Source: JBPCOI01 sp051000395
Lineage (GTDB): Bacteria; Actinomycetota; Actinomycetes; Mycobacteriales; Jatrophihabitantaceae
Reading direction: 5' to 3'
Assembly (NCBI GenBank): GCA_051000395.1
Contig: JBPCOI010000090.1
Span: forward strand, 1 to 64,000
Length of the DNA: 64,000 nt
Shown: one piece after another, positions 52,338 to 60,025 of the stretch
How positions within the stretch are numbered: position 1 is the first letter of the stretch
Layout: each line of letters opens with the position of its first letter
Program-made: the position numbers and the translations under genes
The notes under the pieces: generated by a model
Databases searched by the model: none
The model's input: only the letters and a program-made list of their open reading frames with translations
What the model was told of the DNA's origin: nothing

Positions 52338-52724
52338 GTGGCGCCCACCAAGGGTTTCCGGGTCGATCCGGGCAAGCTTCTCGCCGTGGCCGACCAAGTG
52401 CATCGACTGCTGGAGGACATGTCCGGCGGCTCGGGTTATGTCGCAGGAAACCTGCCGCGCTACCGGGAACAGGCCGCCCCGGAGAAGCTGACCGCGGCGC
52501 TCGCCAGCTTCTGGAGCGGCGAGGACGTGTTCGCGACGGCCTACGGCTACGAACACGGCGGTGTCGTCATCACCATGCAGCGGATGGTCGAGCAGCTGAC
52601 CAACCTCGAGTCGGCCTGCCGCACCACCGCGGAGCAGTACCAGAGCCGCGACACCCAGTCCAGCCAGCAGGTGACGCAGAGCGGCACCGCACCGAACACA
52701 CCGTGGGTGGGGGCAACGCCATGA
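52338..52724 (+). CDS. WxG-type ESX candidate substrate
   Basis: The product is 128 residues from GTG 52338 with AGGGAGAGG upstream. It is helical, with FWSGED (Trp59-Ser60-Gly61) at the turn position and YQSRD at residues 101-105 matching YxxxD, then a Gln/Ser/Thr tail. The N-terminus VDPGKLLAVADQVHRLLEDM resembles ESX secretion-associated (EspC-like) proteins. Its stop overlaps the next start (ATGA). I infer that it is secreted with or as partner of the following protein. Confidence 0.78.
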   Translation: MAPTKGFRVDPGKLLAVADQVHRLLEDMSGGSGYVAGNLPRYREQAAPEKLTAALASFWSGEDVFATAYGYEHGGVVITMQRMVEQLTNLESACRTTAEQYQSRDTQSSQQVTQSGTAPNTPWVGATP

Positions 52725-53995
52725 CCGGTTCCGACAACGCCCAGGTCATCAACACCGGATCCGACCAGTTCAACATCCAGGTCGACCACTACGGCGACGC
52801 ACGCGGCACCAAGGACCAGTTCGCCAAGAGCGACCCCGGCACGATCGACCCGTTGATCCAGGAGAACTACCAGGCGTTCACGTTCGCCACCGGGACCGTC
52901 GCGCCGCAGCTGAGTTCGATTCGCGCGAATCTGGCCGCCTGCTGGGAGGGCGAGAGCGCGGACAACGCGACGTCGATCATCGACACGCTGACGACCGACG
53001 CGCAGACCATCGGGACGAACACCAAGGCGTGCAGCGATTCCTTCGAGCAGTTCCAGTCGAGCTGGACCAGCCTCAAGTCCCAGGCACAGGGCCTCTACGA
53101 GGGGGTCATGGGCAGCGGGGTGAACGAGGACAACGGCGGCGCGCATCGCATCTACAAGCAGTTCAACGACGCGATGCAGAACTCCATGCACGCCATGCCG
53201 AGCCAGCTCACGTACCACACGCCGCTGACCGGGACCCGCGACGACACCCAGACTCCGGGACCGGGACCCGGCCCAGGCCCCGGCGGTATCGGCCCGGGTC
53301 CCGCGGGTCCGGGACCCGGTGGTTTCGGCCCGGGTCCGGGGGGCCACGTGCCGGCGCCGGGAAGCTACGGGCCGGGCGGTTTCGGCCCCGCTCCTGGCGG
53401 CGGGCACGTGCCGTCCCCGGGCGGTTTCGGTCCGGGCGGTGTGGGTCCGGGCGGCTACGGTCCCGGCGGTATCGGCCCGGGTGCTTACGGACCCGGCGGT
53501 GGGGGTCTGGGCGGCTACGGTCCCGGCGGCATCGGTCCCGGCGCTCACCTGCCGAGTCCGGGCGGCTTCGGTCCGGGTCCGTCCGGTGACACCGGTTCCA
53601 CGCTCGCCGGTTATAACGGGGGCGCCGGCATCGGAGGCGGCGCCGGCGGTGGCGTGGGTGGTTTCGGTCCCGGTGGCGCCGGTGTTGGCGGTCTCGGCGC
53701 CGGTGGTGGCGTCGGTGCCGGTGGGCTCGGTGCAGGCGGCCTCGGCGCGGGGGCCGGCGGCGTCGGCTCGTCCGCTACGGGTCTGGGCAGCGGCGCTGCC
53801 GGGGAGGCTGGCGGCGTCGTCGGCGTGGGCCCCGGTGGTGCGGGCGCGGGTGCGCCCGGCGGCGGCCGCGGCATGATGGTGCCGATGCACGGCGCCGGTC
53901 AGGGCGGCGACGACGAGCGGGAACGCACCACCTGGCTGGAGGAGGACGCCGACGTCTGGGGCGGCGGCAGCGCCCCGCCCGGCCTTATCGAATGA
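52721..53995 (+). CDS. ESX-associated protein with Gly/Pro-rich repeat tail
   Basis: The product is 424 residues from ATG 52721. Residues 1-175 are a helical WxG-type domain with Trp75-Glu-Gly77 (ACWEGESAD) and a YKQFND segment. Residues 177-291 are almost only Gly and Pro in GPGG(F/Y/I)GPG units, followed by a Gly/Val/Ala-rich stretch to about 385. The tail RERTTWLEEDADVWGGG is acidic. It overlaps the genes on both sides by 4 bp. The layout is like PPE or EspB-type proteins in other actinobacteria. It is probably exported; the repeat region looks collagen-like but lacks a strict Gly-X-Y register. Confidence 0.85.
   Translation: MTGSDNAQVINTGSDQFNIQVDHYGDARGTKDQFAKSDPGTIDPLIQENYQAFTFATGTVAPQLSSIRANLAACWEGESADNATSIIDTLTTDAQTIGTNTKACSDSFEQFQSSWTSLKSQAQGLYEGVMGSGVNEDNGGAHRIYKQFNDAMQNSMHAMPSQLTYHTPLTGTRDDTQTPGPGPGPGPGGIGPGPAGPGPGGFGPGPGGHVPAPGSYGPGGFGPAPGGGHVPSPGGFGPGGVGPGGYGPGGIGPGAYGPGGGGLGGYGPGGIGPGAHLPSPGGFGPGPSGDTGSTLAGYNGGAGIGGGAGGGVGGFGPGGAGVGGLGAGGGVGAGGLGAGGLGAGAGGVGSSATGLGSGAAGEAGGVVGVGPGGAGAGAPGGGRGMMVPMHGAGQGGDDERERTTWLEEDADVWGGGSAPPGLIE
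53250..53590. repeat. Gly-Pro coding repeats
   Basis: The DNA is built from variants of GGTCCGGGCGGT and GGCTACGGTCCC units, giving Gly-Pro-Gly-Gly with Phe, Tyr or Ile inserted about every six to eight residues. Units differ at third positions, so the repeat is kept at protein level rather than being a recent DNA expansion. Confidence 0.75.
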
Positions 53996-55320
53996 CCCTG
54001 CTTCGCCTCGATGTGGTCCGTCGCGAACCGCGGCGGACCACATCTGTTGCCGGCGTGCTCCTGCTCGCCCTGTCCGCGCTCGTTCTCGGGTTCGCCGCCG
54101 CGCCGGCGGCCGGTGCGAGCCCGGGACTGAGCCCGGCAGCGGTCCAGGCCCAGCAGTGGTGGCTCAACCGCCTGAACCTGCGCAAGGCCTGGACGCTCAC
54201 CGAGGGCGCCGGCGTGACCGTCGCCGTGCTGGACTCCGGCATCAATGTGGGCTTCGGTGACCTGCGCGGCGCCGTCGTACCCGGTTTCGTCCCGGGAGGC
54301 AGCGGGAGCGGACTGACCGACACCGACCCTGCCGAGCACGGCACCCGGCTCGCGGACGAGATCGCTGGCCGAGGCACCGGGTTCGGGCTACTCGGGGTGG
54401 CCCCGAAAGCCACGGTGCTGCCGGTCGTCGTCCCGACGAGCGACATCCACGACGCCACGATCACCGCCCTGGACCGGCTGGCCACCATGGCGCATCCCCC
54501 GCAGGTCGCCAATATGGCCTACGGCGCGTCCGCTGCCTGCCCGCCCGACGTGCAGGCGGCGGTGCGGCGCGCCGTCGACAGGGGCATCATCCTCGTCGCG
54601 TCGGCGGGCAACGACGGCGCAACCACCAACCCGTCGAACTATCCGGCGAACTGCGCCGGCGTCGTCGCGGTAAGTGCGGTCGACCAGAACGGCCACGTCT
54701 GGACGGGTAGCGAGCGCCAAGCGTACGTCGCGCTCGCCGCCCCCGGCGTGCACATGATCGGATACGACGCGCAGGCCGCCTCCGGCTACGGTTACGCCGA
54801 CGGCACGAGCGACTCCGCGGCCATCGTGTCGGGAGTCTTCGCCCTGCTACGGGCCCACTTTCCTGCCATGCCCGCCCGCCAGCTGGTGGCGCGCGCGCTG
54901 TTCACCGCCAAGCAGTTCCTGGGCGCGCAGGGCAGTCGCAACGACCAGACCGGATTCGGCGTGGCGCTGCCCTACGACGCGTTGACGGTGAAGGTGCCGC
55001 TCAGCGCGCCCAACCCCGTCTACGACGCCCTCGGTCCCGCTGCACCGTCGGCGCCCGCGACACCGTCGGCGTCGGCGTCGGCGTCGTCCCAGCGGCCCGG
55101 CAGTTCCGGGCCGGCCCCGGCACCGTCGAGCTCAGCCGCCGGTGCCCCCAGCGCGAGTTCCGGTGGCGGAGTCTCGACGGCGGTCATTGCCGCGATCATC
55201 ATCGCCGTGCTCGTCGTCGCCCTCGTTGCCGTGCTGCTCCTGCGTCGCCGGCGAAGCGCACCTGCCGGTTCGGGTCCACCGGGCGCCAATCCCTGGCCGC
55301 CGGGCCCGCCGAGACCGTGA
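53992..55320 (+). CDS. mycP: mycosin (type VII secretion subtilisin-like protease)
   Basis: The product is 442 residues from ATG 53992, overlapping the previous stop (ATGA). A signal peptide (about 1-42), an S8 domain and a C-terminal membrane anchor (VIAAIIIAVLVVALVAVLLLRRRR) after a Pro/Ser-rich linker are visible. The triad is Asp81 (VAVLDSG), His116 (EHGTRL) and Ser273 (GTSDSAA), with Asn in SAGND. The Ser motif lacks the usual FAAP. Mycosins stabilise and process the ESX complex. It is the sixth gene after eccB. Confidence 0.9.
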   Translation: MTLLRLDVVRREPRRTTSVAGVLLLALSALVLGFAAAPAAGASPGLSPAAVQAQQWWLNRLNLRKAWTLTEGAGVTVAVLDSGINVGFGDLRGAVVPGFVPGGSGSGLTDTDPAEHGTRLADEIAGRGTGFGLLGVAPKATVLPVVVPTSDIHDATITALDRLATMAHPPQVANMAYGASAACPPDVQAAVRRAVDRGIILVASAGNDGATTNPSNYPANCAGVVAVSAVDQNGHVWTGSERQAYVALAAPGVHMIGYDAQAASGYGYADGTSDSAAIVSGVFALLRAHFPAMPARQLVARALFTAKQFLGAQGSRNDQTGFGVALPYDALTVKVPLSAPNPVYDALGPAAPSAPATPSASASASSQRPGSSGPAPAPSSSAAGAPSASSGGGVSTAVIAAIIIAVLVVALVAVLLLRRRRSAPAGSGPPGANPWPPGPPRP

Positions 55321-55333
55321 TCGCGCGGCGACG

Positions 55334-56122
55334 GTGACGACGACGCGAAGCTCGGCAGGTGCGGCGGAGCAGGCTTTGCTGCCCGAGGTGCTGGCGAACC
55401 GGCGCTGGGTGCGGCGCGACGTCCCGTTCCCGCACGTCGTCGCCGAGAACGTCTTCACGCCGGCGTTCTACGGCGAGTTGCACGCGGAGTTCGAGCGCAT
55501 CCAGCGTGAGCACCCCGAGGCGTTCCAGCGTTCGATGGCTGGTTACGACGCCGCCGGTGCCGAGGTGGCCGCCCACCGCGACGGACCGCTCGGCATCTTC
55601 GTCTCCCGCGAGTGGCACGACCTGCTCGCCGGGGTCGCGGGCGTTCGGGCGACCGCGGATGTGGCGGCATCGCTGCACCACCACGAGCCGGGCAGCGCGA
55701 GCGGCTGGCCGCACAACGACCTGAACCCCGGCTGGTTCGGCGACCCGGCCGCCGATGCGGGCCAGATCGTCGTGACCGGCGCGTCAGGGGTGGGTTACCA
55801 CCACGGCAACCGGCCGCCCGGCGTCGAGGCCCGCGAGACCGTACGCGCCGTGTCGCTGCTGTTCTTCCTGGCCAACCCCCCGTGGCAGCCCGGCGACGGC
55901 GGGGAGACCGGGCTGTTCGCCAGCGTCGACGCGGCCGGGCGGGGCCAGCGCGTGACCGTAGCGCCGGTGAACAACTCGCTGGTGCTCTTCGAGTGCACGC
56001 CGCTTTCCTGGCACTGCTTCCTCGCCAACGCCACACCGCGCAACTCGGTGGTGATGTGGCTGCACCGACGCCGGGACGAGGTCGTCAGGCGGTGGGGTGA
56101 GCACAGCATTGTCCACTGGTGA
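55334..56122 (+). CDS. 2OG-Fe(II) oxygenase (prolyl-hydroxylase-like)
   Basis: The product is 262 residues from GTG 55334, 14 bp after mycP. The Fe-binding triad is His127 and Asp129 (WPHNDLN) with distal His227 (SWHCFL), and Arg236 is placed to bind 2-oxoglutarate. GDGGETGLF fits the double-stranded beta-helix. There is no signal peptide, so it is cytoplasmic. Relatives include prolyl hydroxylases and small-molecule hydroxylases. Position next to a Gly/Pro-rich ESX protein raises the chance of a protein substrate, but polysaccharide or lipid substrates are equally possible. Confidence 0.82.
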   Translation: MTTTRSSAGAAEQALLPEVLANRRWVRRDVPFPHVVAENVFTPAFYGELHAEFERIQREHPEAFQRSMAGYDAAGAEVAAHRDGPLGIFVSREWHDLLAGVAGVRATADVAASLHHHEPGSASGWPHNDLNPGWFGDPAADAGQIVVTGASGVGYHHGNRPPGVEARETVRAVSLLFFLANPPWQPGDGGETGLFASVDAAGRGQRVTVAPVNNSLVLFECTPLSWHCFLANATPRNSVVMWLHRRRDEVVRRWGEHSIVHW

Positions 56123-56846
56123 GCACGCCCGGCGCGTCTGCCTGCTGACCGGCGCCGGTGGCACGCTCGGCAACGCGTTCTGCCGCCGCTACGCGGGGCA
56201 CTACGACATCGTCGCCGTGTGCCGCAGCCGCGCCCCGGACGTCGTCTCACAGCATGAGCAGTACGTCGATCCGCTCGCGCCCGAGGCGGTCCTTCCGGAG
56301 AACGGCGAGCGGGTCTTCGTCGTCCGCGCCGATCTGGAGCAGGACGGGCAGCCCGAACGCGTCGTCGAACTCGCTCTCGCCCGGTTCGGACGCGTCGACT
56401 TGCTGGTCAACGGTGCCGCCTACTCGAACTGGACGCCGCACGGGCTCGCCGACGGCGACGCTGCGCTTCGCGACGCCGGCCGCCACTTCGCGGTCAACGT
56501 AGAGCTGGCGTTGCGCATGGCGGTGGGACTGGCCCAGCAGTCCTGGATGCACCGAGATCTCGACAACCGCCGGTACAACCGCAACATCGTGAACGTCTCG
56601 AGCCTCGCCGCGACCACGGTGTTCCCGCATCAGGGACAGGGCGTCTACGCAGCGAGCAAGGCGGCACTCAACCATCTCACCCGGCACCTGGCTTCGGAGT
56701 TCGCGGCGTTAGGGGTGCGAGTCAACGCCGTCGCCCCCAACAGCTTCCCGTCGATCGTGAGCACCGACAGCGTCGCGCGGGCGATCACCCGGCTCGACGG
56801 CGAGTCCGTGACCGGGCGAATCCTCGTCGTCGACGCAGACCGGTAG
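56097..56846 (+). CDS. short-chain dehydrogenase/reductase
   Basis: The product is 249 residues from GTG 56097, overlapping the oxygenase gene by 26 bp; TTG 56109 is an alternative. TGAGGTLG for the nucleotide, NGAA, Ser in NVSSLAA, YxxxK (YAASKAA) and RVNAVAPNSFPS are classical SDR features. The insert between the first two strands (VVSQHEQYVDPLAPEAVLPEN) is longer than usual. The coupling to the oxygenase suggests that both act on one substrate. Nothing indicates a link to the secretion machinery other than position. Confidence 0.85.
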   Translation: MSTALSTGEHARRVCLLTGAGGTLGNAFCRRYAGHYDIVAVCRSRAPDVVSQHEQYVDPLAPEAVLPENGERVFVVRADLEQDGQPERVVELALARFGRVDLLVNGAAYSNWTPHGLADGDAALRDAGRHFAVNVELALRMAVGLAQQSWMHRDLDNRRYNRNIVNVSSLAATTVFPHQGQGVYAASKAALNHLTRHLASEFAALGVRVNAVAPNSFPSIVSTDSVARAITRLDGESVTGRILVVDADR

Positions 56847-56881
56847 GAAGCCGCGCCGTCACGGCGCCGGGCGGCGCGCCC

Positions 56882-58078
56882 TCACTGCGCGGAACGCTGG
56901 GGCCGGCGGAGCACCGCGGTACCCGCCGCGGCCAGCAGCGCCAGCGCGAGCAGGCACAGCGCGCTGGCCAGCGCGATGTGCTGCAGGCGGCGGTCCTCCG
57001 GCCGCGCGACAACTGGCGCGGGCAGCGGTTTGCCGACCCTGGTGACCGGCGCGGCGAGGGTGTCGTCGCGCACGGAGGTCACCGCCAGGTAGGGGTTGAC
57101 GACGCCGTAGCCGTACTTCGGATCCGGCACCGCGACCGGTGGCGGATCAGCCGTGGCCTCGAGCCGGTCGCGCACCGCAGCCGCGCTCATCGCGGGATGC
57201 GCCGACAGCATCAGGGCGACGGTGCCGGTGACGAAGGGCGCCGCGAAGCTCGTCCCGTCCAGCTTGGTGTATCCGCTCTGTCGCGCCGGCGCCAGGACGC
57301 CGACACCGGGGGCGCACAGCGTCACGTAGTGCCCGCTCTCGGAGAACTGCGGGACCGCGTCGCTGGAGTCGGTGGCCGATACCGCGATCACGTTGTCGTA
57401 CTTGAGGGAGTACGCCGCCGGGTAGGCGGTGGCGTTGACCCCGCTGCCGTCGTTGCCGGCTGCCGCGACGATCACGACGTTGGCGCGTGCTGCGGCCGCG
57501 ACAGCGGCATCCAGGTCGGCCCCGGGACTCGGCACCGTCACCGAGATGTTGATGACCCGGGCGCCGGCCTGCAGCGCGTACCGGATCCCTCGGGCGATAC
57601 CGCTCCGTCGCCCGAGGTTGTCGTTGCTGGTGTTGGACTGCTTGATCGGCACGATCGTGGCGCCCGGCGCGACGCCGACGAACGGGACCGTGCCCAGCTG
57701 CGGCGCGGCGATGATCCCGGTGACCGCAGTGCCGTGACCGTCGCAGTCGCTGGTGTCGCCCGGCCGGAAACCGGCCAGCACGTCCAGTCCGCCGGCCACC
57801 TTGATCCGCGCCATCTGCGGCTGCTGGCGGTCCATGCCGGTGTCGATCACCGCGACCTTCACTCCGGCGCCCTCGGTGATCGCCCACGCCCGCTGGAAGT
57901 CCAGGCGGGTCTGCGGCCACGGCGTCTGGGTGAGCTGGCCGCCGGCCTTGGGCAGGCAGTCGGCCGCCACCGGAGCGGACGGTGCGGGAGCGGACGGTGC
58001 TGCTGCAGCCGGAGCCGGCAGGGCAGGGGCGGCCGTGGCGAGGATCGCCGTGGCGAGCGCCGCGGCGGCACGCCTCAC
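56882..58078 (-). CDS. second mycosin-like S8 protease
   Basis: The product is 398 residues from GTG 58078. An N-terminal signal with Ala/Pro-rich linker (1-40), an S8 domain and a C-terminal anchor (IALASALCLLALALLAAAGTAVLRR) are present. The triad is Asp79 (VAVIDTGMD), His115 (CDGHGTAV) and Ser277 (DGTSFAAPFV), all in canonical contexts. It is on the opposite strand to the first mycosin and between the SDR and tatA. It could work on the ESX complex or on exported proteins. Confidence 0.9.
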   Translation of the reverse strand: MRRAAAALATAILATAAPALPAPAAAAPSAPAPSAPVAADCLPKAGGQLTQTPWPQTRLDFQRAWAITEGAGVKVAVIDTGMDRQQPQMARIKVAGGLDVLAGFRPGDTSDCDGHGTAVTGIIAAPQLGTVPFVGVAPGATIVPIKQSNTSNDNLGRRSGIARGIRYALQAGARVINISVTVPSPGADLDAAVAAAARANVVIVAAAGNDGSGVNATAYPAAYSLKYDNVIAVSATDSSDAVPQFSESGHYVTLCAPGVGVLAPARQSGYTKLDGTSFAAPFVTGTVALMLSAHPAMSAAAVRDRLEATADPPPVAVPDPKYGYGVVNPYLAVTSVRDDTLAAPVTRVGKPLPAPVVARPEDRRLQHIALASALCLLALALLAAAGTAVLRRPQRSAQ

Positions 58079-58117
58079 CGCGTGGGGCGGGCCAAGACCG
58101 GGCAGGTGGCGCGGAAC

Positions 58118-58528
58118 TCAGTCGGCATGCGCGGCGGGCTGCTGGCTGTCCCCCACGACAGGGACGGTGCCGTTCGGCGCCGGTGCGACCACCGGCTGCC
58201 CGACCACCGGCTGGGCTGCCACCGGCTGGGCTGCCACCGGCTGGGCCGGCGCGACCGGCTGCGGTACCGCAGCAACAGGGGCGGCGGCAACGGGGGCGGC
58301 GACCGGGGGCAGTGGCGGGCTCACGGCGGCGACGGGCGCGGAGTCGACGGTCTTGGCTGCCTCGCGGGCCTTGTCGTCCTCGCTCATGCCCTTGATCTCG
58401 GTCTTGAACACGCGCATCGAACGGCCGAGCGATCGCGCGGCGTCCGGCAGCTTCTTGTATCCGAACAGGGCGACGACCACGATCACGAGGATCAGCCAGT
58501 GCCAGGGTGCATCTGCGCCGGTGAACAT
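58118..58528 (-). CDS. Sec-independent translocase TatA/TatB-like protein
   Basis: The product is 136 residues. One N-terminal helix (WHWLILVIVVVALFGYKKLP) is followed by the FGYKKLPDAARSLGRSMRVFKTEIKGM amphipathic segment typical of TatA, then a long Pro/Val/Ala-rich tail including PVAAQPVAAQPV repeats. TatA forms the Tat pore for folded proteins. It is 40 bp downstream of hflX on the same strand. No tatC is near. Confidence 0.87.
   Translation of the reverse strand: MFTGADAPWHWLILVIVVVALFGYKKLPDAARSLGRSMRVFKTEIKGMSEDDKAREAAKTVDSAPVAAVSPPLPPVAAPVAAAPVAAVPQPVAPAQPVAAQPVAAQPVVGQPVVAPAPNGTVPVVGDSQQPAAHAD
58191..58250. repeat. 15-bp tandem repeats in tatA
   Basis: Four units based on ACCGGCTGGGCTGCC begin at 58191, 58206, 58221 and 58236 and encode the PVAAQ repeats of the TatA tail. 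The unit is a multiple of three, so copy number can vary without a frameshift. Confidence 0.8.
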
Positions 58529-58568
58529 CTCGGTAACTCCTCTGGCTCTCGGTTAGGACCCGCTCAGC

Positions 58569-59981
58569 TCACGATACGCCGGCGGCACAGACGAAGGGCG
58601 CCAATGCCGCGGCCAGGCCGGGATGCACGCGTGCGTGCATCCGCGTCCCGTCCCCGGTGTGTTCGGTGCTGAGGACCTCGGCGGATTCGTGCAGGCGGGC
58701 CACGAGGTCACCGCGGTTGTAGGGCACCAGCACGCTGAGTTCGACCGCGGGGCGCGGCAGCCGCCGCTCGATGACGCGCCGCAGGTCCTCGAGCCCGGCA
58801 CCGGTGCGAGCCGAGACCAGCGCCGCGTCCGGCGCGAGGCGGCGCAGGCGCAGCAGCATCTCCGGATCCGCCTCGTCGATCTTGTTGAACACCAGCTGCT
58901 CGGGCACCCCCAGCGCGTCGATCTCGGCCAGCACCTCGCGTACCGCCGTGATCTGGGCGAGTGGATCGGCGTCGGCCGCGTCGACGACGTGCAAGATCAG
59001 GTCCGACTCGGCAACCTCCTCCAGCGTCGAGCGGAACGCCTCGATCAGCTGGGTGGGCAGGTGTCTCACGAAGCCGACGGTGTCGGTCAGCGTGTACGGG
59101 CGCCCGTCGGCGGACTGAGCGGCCCGGACCGTCGGGTCGAGGGTCGCGAACAGCGCGTTCTCGACCAGCACTCCCGCGTCGGTCAGCCGGTTCAGCAGAC
59201 TCGATTTGCCGGCGTTCGTGTAGCCGGCCAGCACGACGCTGGGCACCTGCCGATCGACCCTGCTGGCCCGCTTCACGTCGCGGGCCGTCTTCATGCCCGC
59301 GATCTGCTTGCGCAGCCTGGCCATCCGCGAGTTGATCCGCCGGCGGTCGATCTCGATCTTCGTCTCACCGGGGCCGCGGCCGCCAATTCCGAGGCCGCCG
59401 GCCGCCCGTCCACCCACCTGGCGAGACAGCGACTCACCCCAACCCCGCAGGCGTGGCAGCAGGTACTGCAGCTGGGCCAGCTCGACCTGCGCCTTGCCCT
59501 CGCTGGAGCGCGCGTGTTGGGCGAAGATGTCGAGGATCAGCGCCGTACGGTCGACGACCTTGACCTTGACCACCTCTTCGAGCTGGCGCAGCTGTCCCGG
59601 CGCAAGCTCGCCGTCGCAGATCACCGTGTCGGCGCTTTCGGCGAGCACGACGTCGCGCAGCTCCTTCGCCTTCCCGGAACCGATGTAGGTCGCCGGGTCG
59701 GGGCGGACGCGGCGCTGGATGAGCGCGTCGAGCACCAGCGATCCGGCCGTCTCGGCGAGGCGGGCCAGCTCGGCGAGCGAGTTCTCCGCCTCGGCGAGGG
59801 TGCCCGACGTCCAGACGCCGACGAGCACGACGCGCTCGAGCCGCAGCTGGCGGTACTCGACCTCGGTGACGTCGGCGAGTTCGGTCGAGAGGCCGGCAAC
59901 CCGGCGCAGTGCCTGGCGCTCGGCCAGTTCGTAGTCGCCGGTGGCATCGTCCGGAGCCTGCACGTCATCGAATTCACTCAT
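58569..59981 (-). CDS. hflX: GTPase HflX
   Basis: The product is 470 residues from ATG 59981 with GGAAGG upstream; MEGT upstream (59993) is an alternative. The HflX N-terminal domain (VGVWTSGTLAEAENSLAELARLAETAGS, YIGSGKAKELRDVV) and a Gly-rich linker (GGRAAGGLGIGGRGPGETKIEIDRR) precede the GTPase with GYTNAGKSS (G1), DTVGF (G3) and NKID (G4). HflX binds ribosomes and helps dissociate stalled ones. It lies just after dapF and before tatA on the same strand. Confidence 0.95.
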   Translation of the reverse strand: MSEFDDVQAPDDATGDYELAERQALRRVAGLSTELADVTEVEYRQLRLERVVLVGVWTSGTLAEAENSLAELARLAETAGSLVLDALIQRRVRPDPATYIGSGKAKELRDVVLAESADTVICDGELAPGQLRQLEEVVKVKVVDRTALILDIFAQHARSSEGKAQVELAQLQYLLPRLRGWGESLSRQVGGRAAGGLGIGGRGPGETKIEIDRRRINSRMARLRKQIAGMKTARDVKRASRVDRQVPSVVLAGYTNAGKSSLLNRLTDAGVLVENALFATLDPTVRAAQSADGRPYTLTDTVGFVRHLPTQLIEAFRSTLEEVAESDLILHVVDAADADPLAQITAVREVLAEIDALGVPEQLVFNKIDEADPEMLLRLRRLAPDAALVSARTGAGLEDLRRVIERRLPRPAVELSVLVPYNRGDLVARLHESAEVLSTEHTGDGTRMHARVHPGLAAALAPFVCAAGVS

Positions 59982-60025
59982 CGTGCCTTCCATCGTGACA
60001 GGTCCGGCGCGCCGCGGCGACGCGT

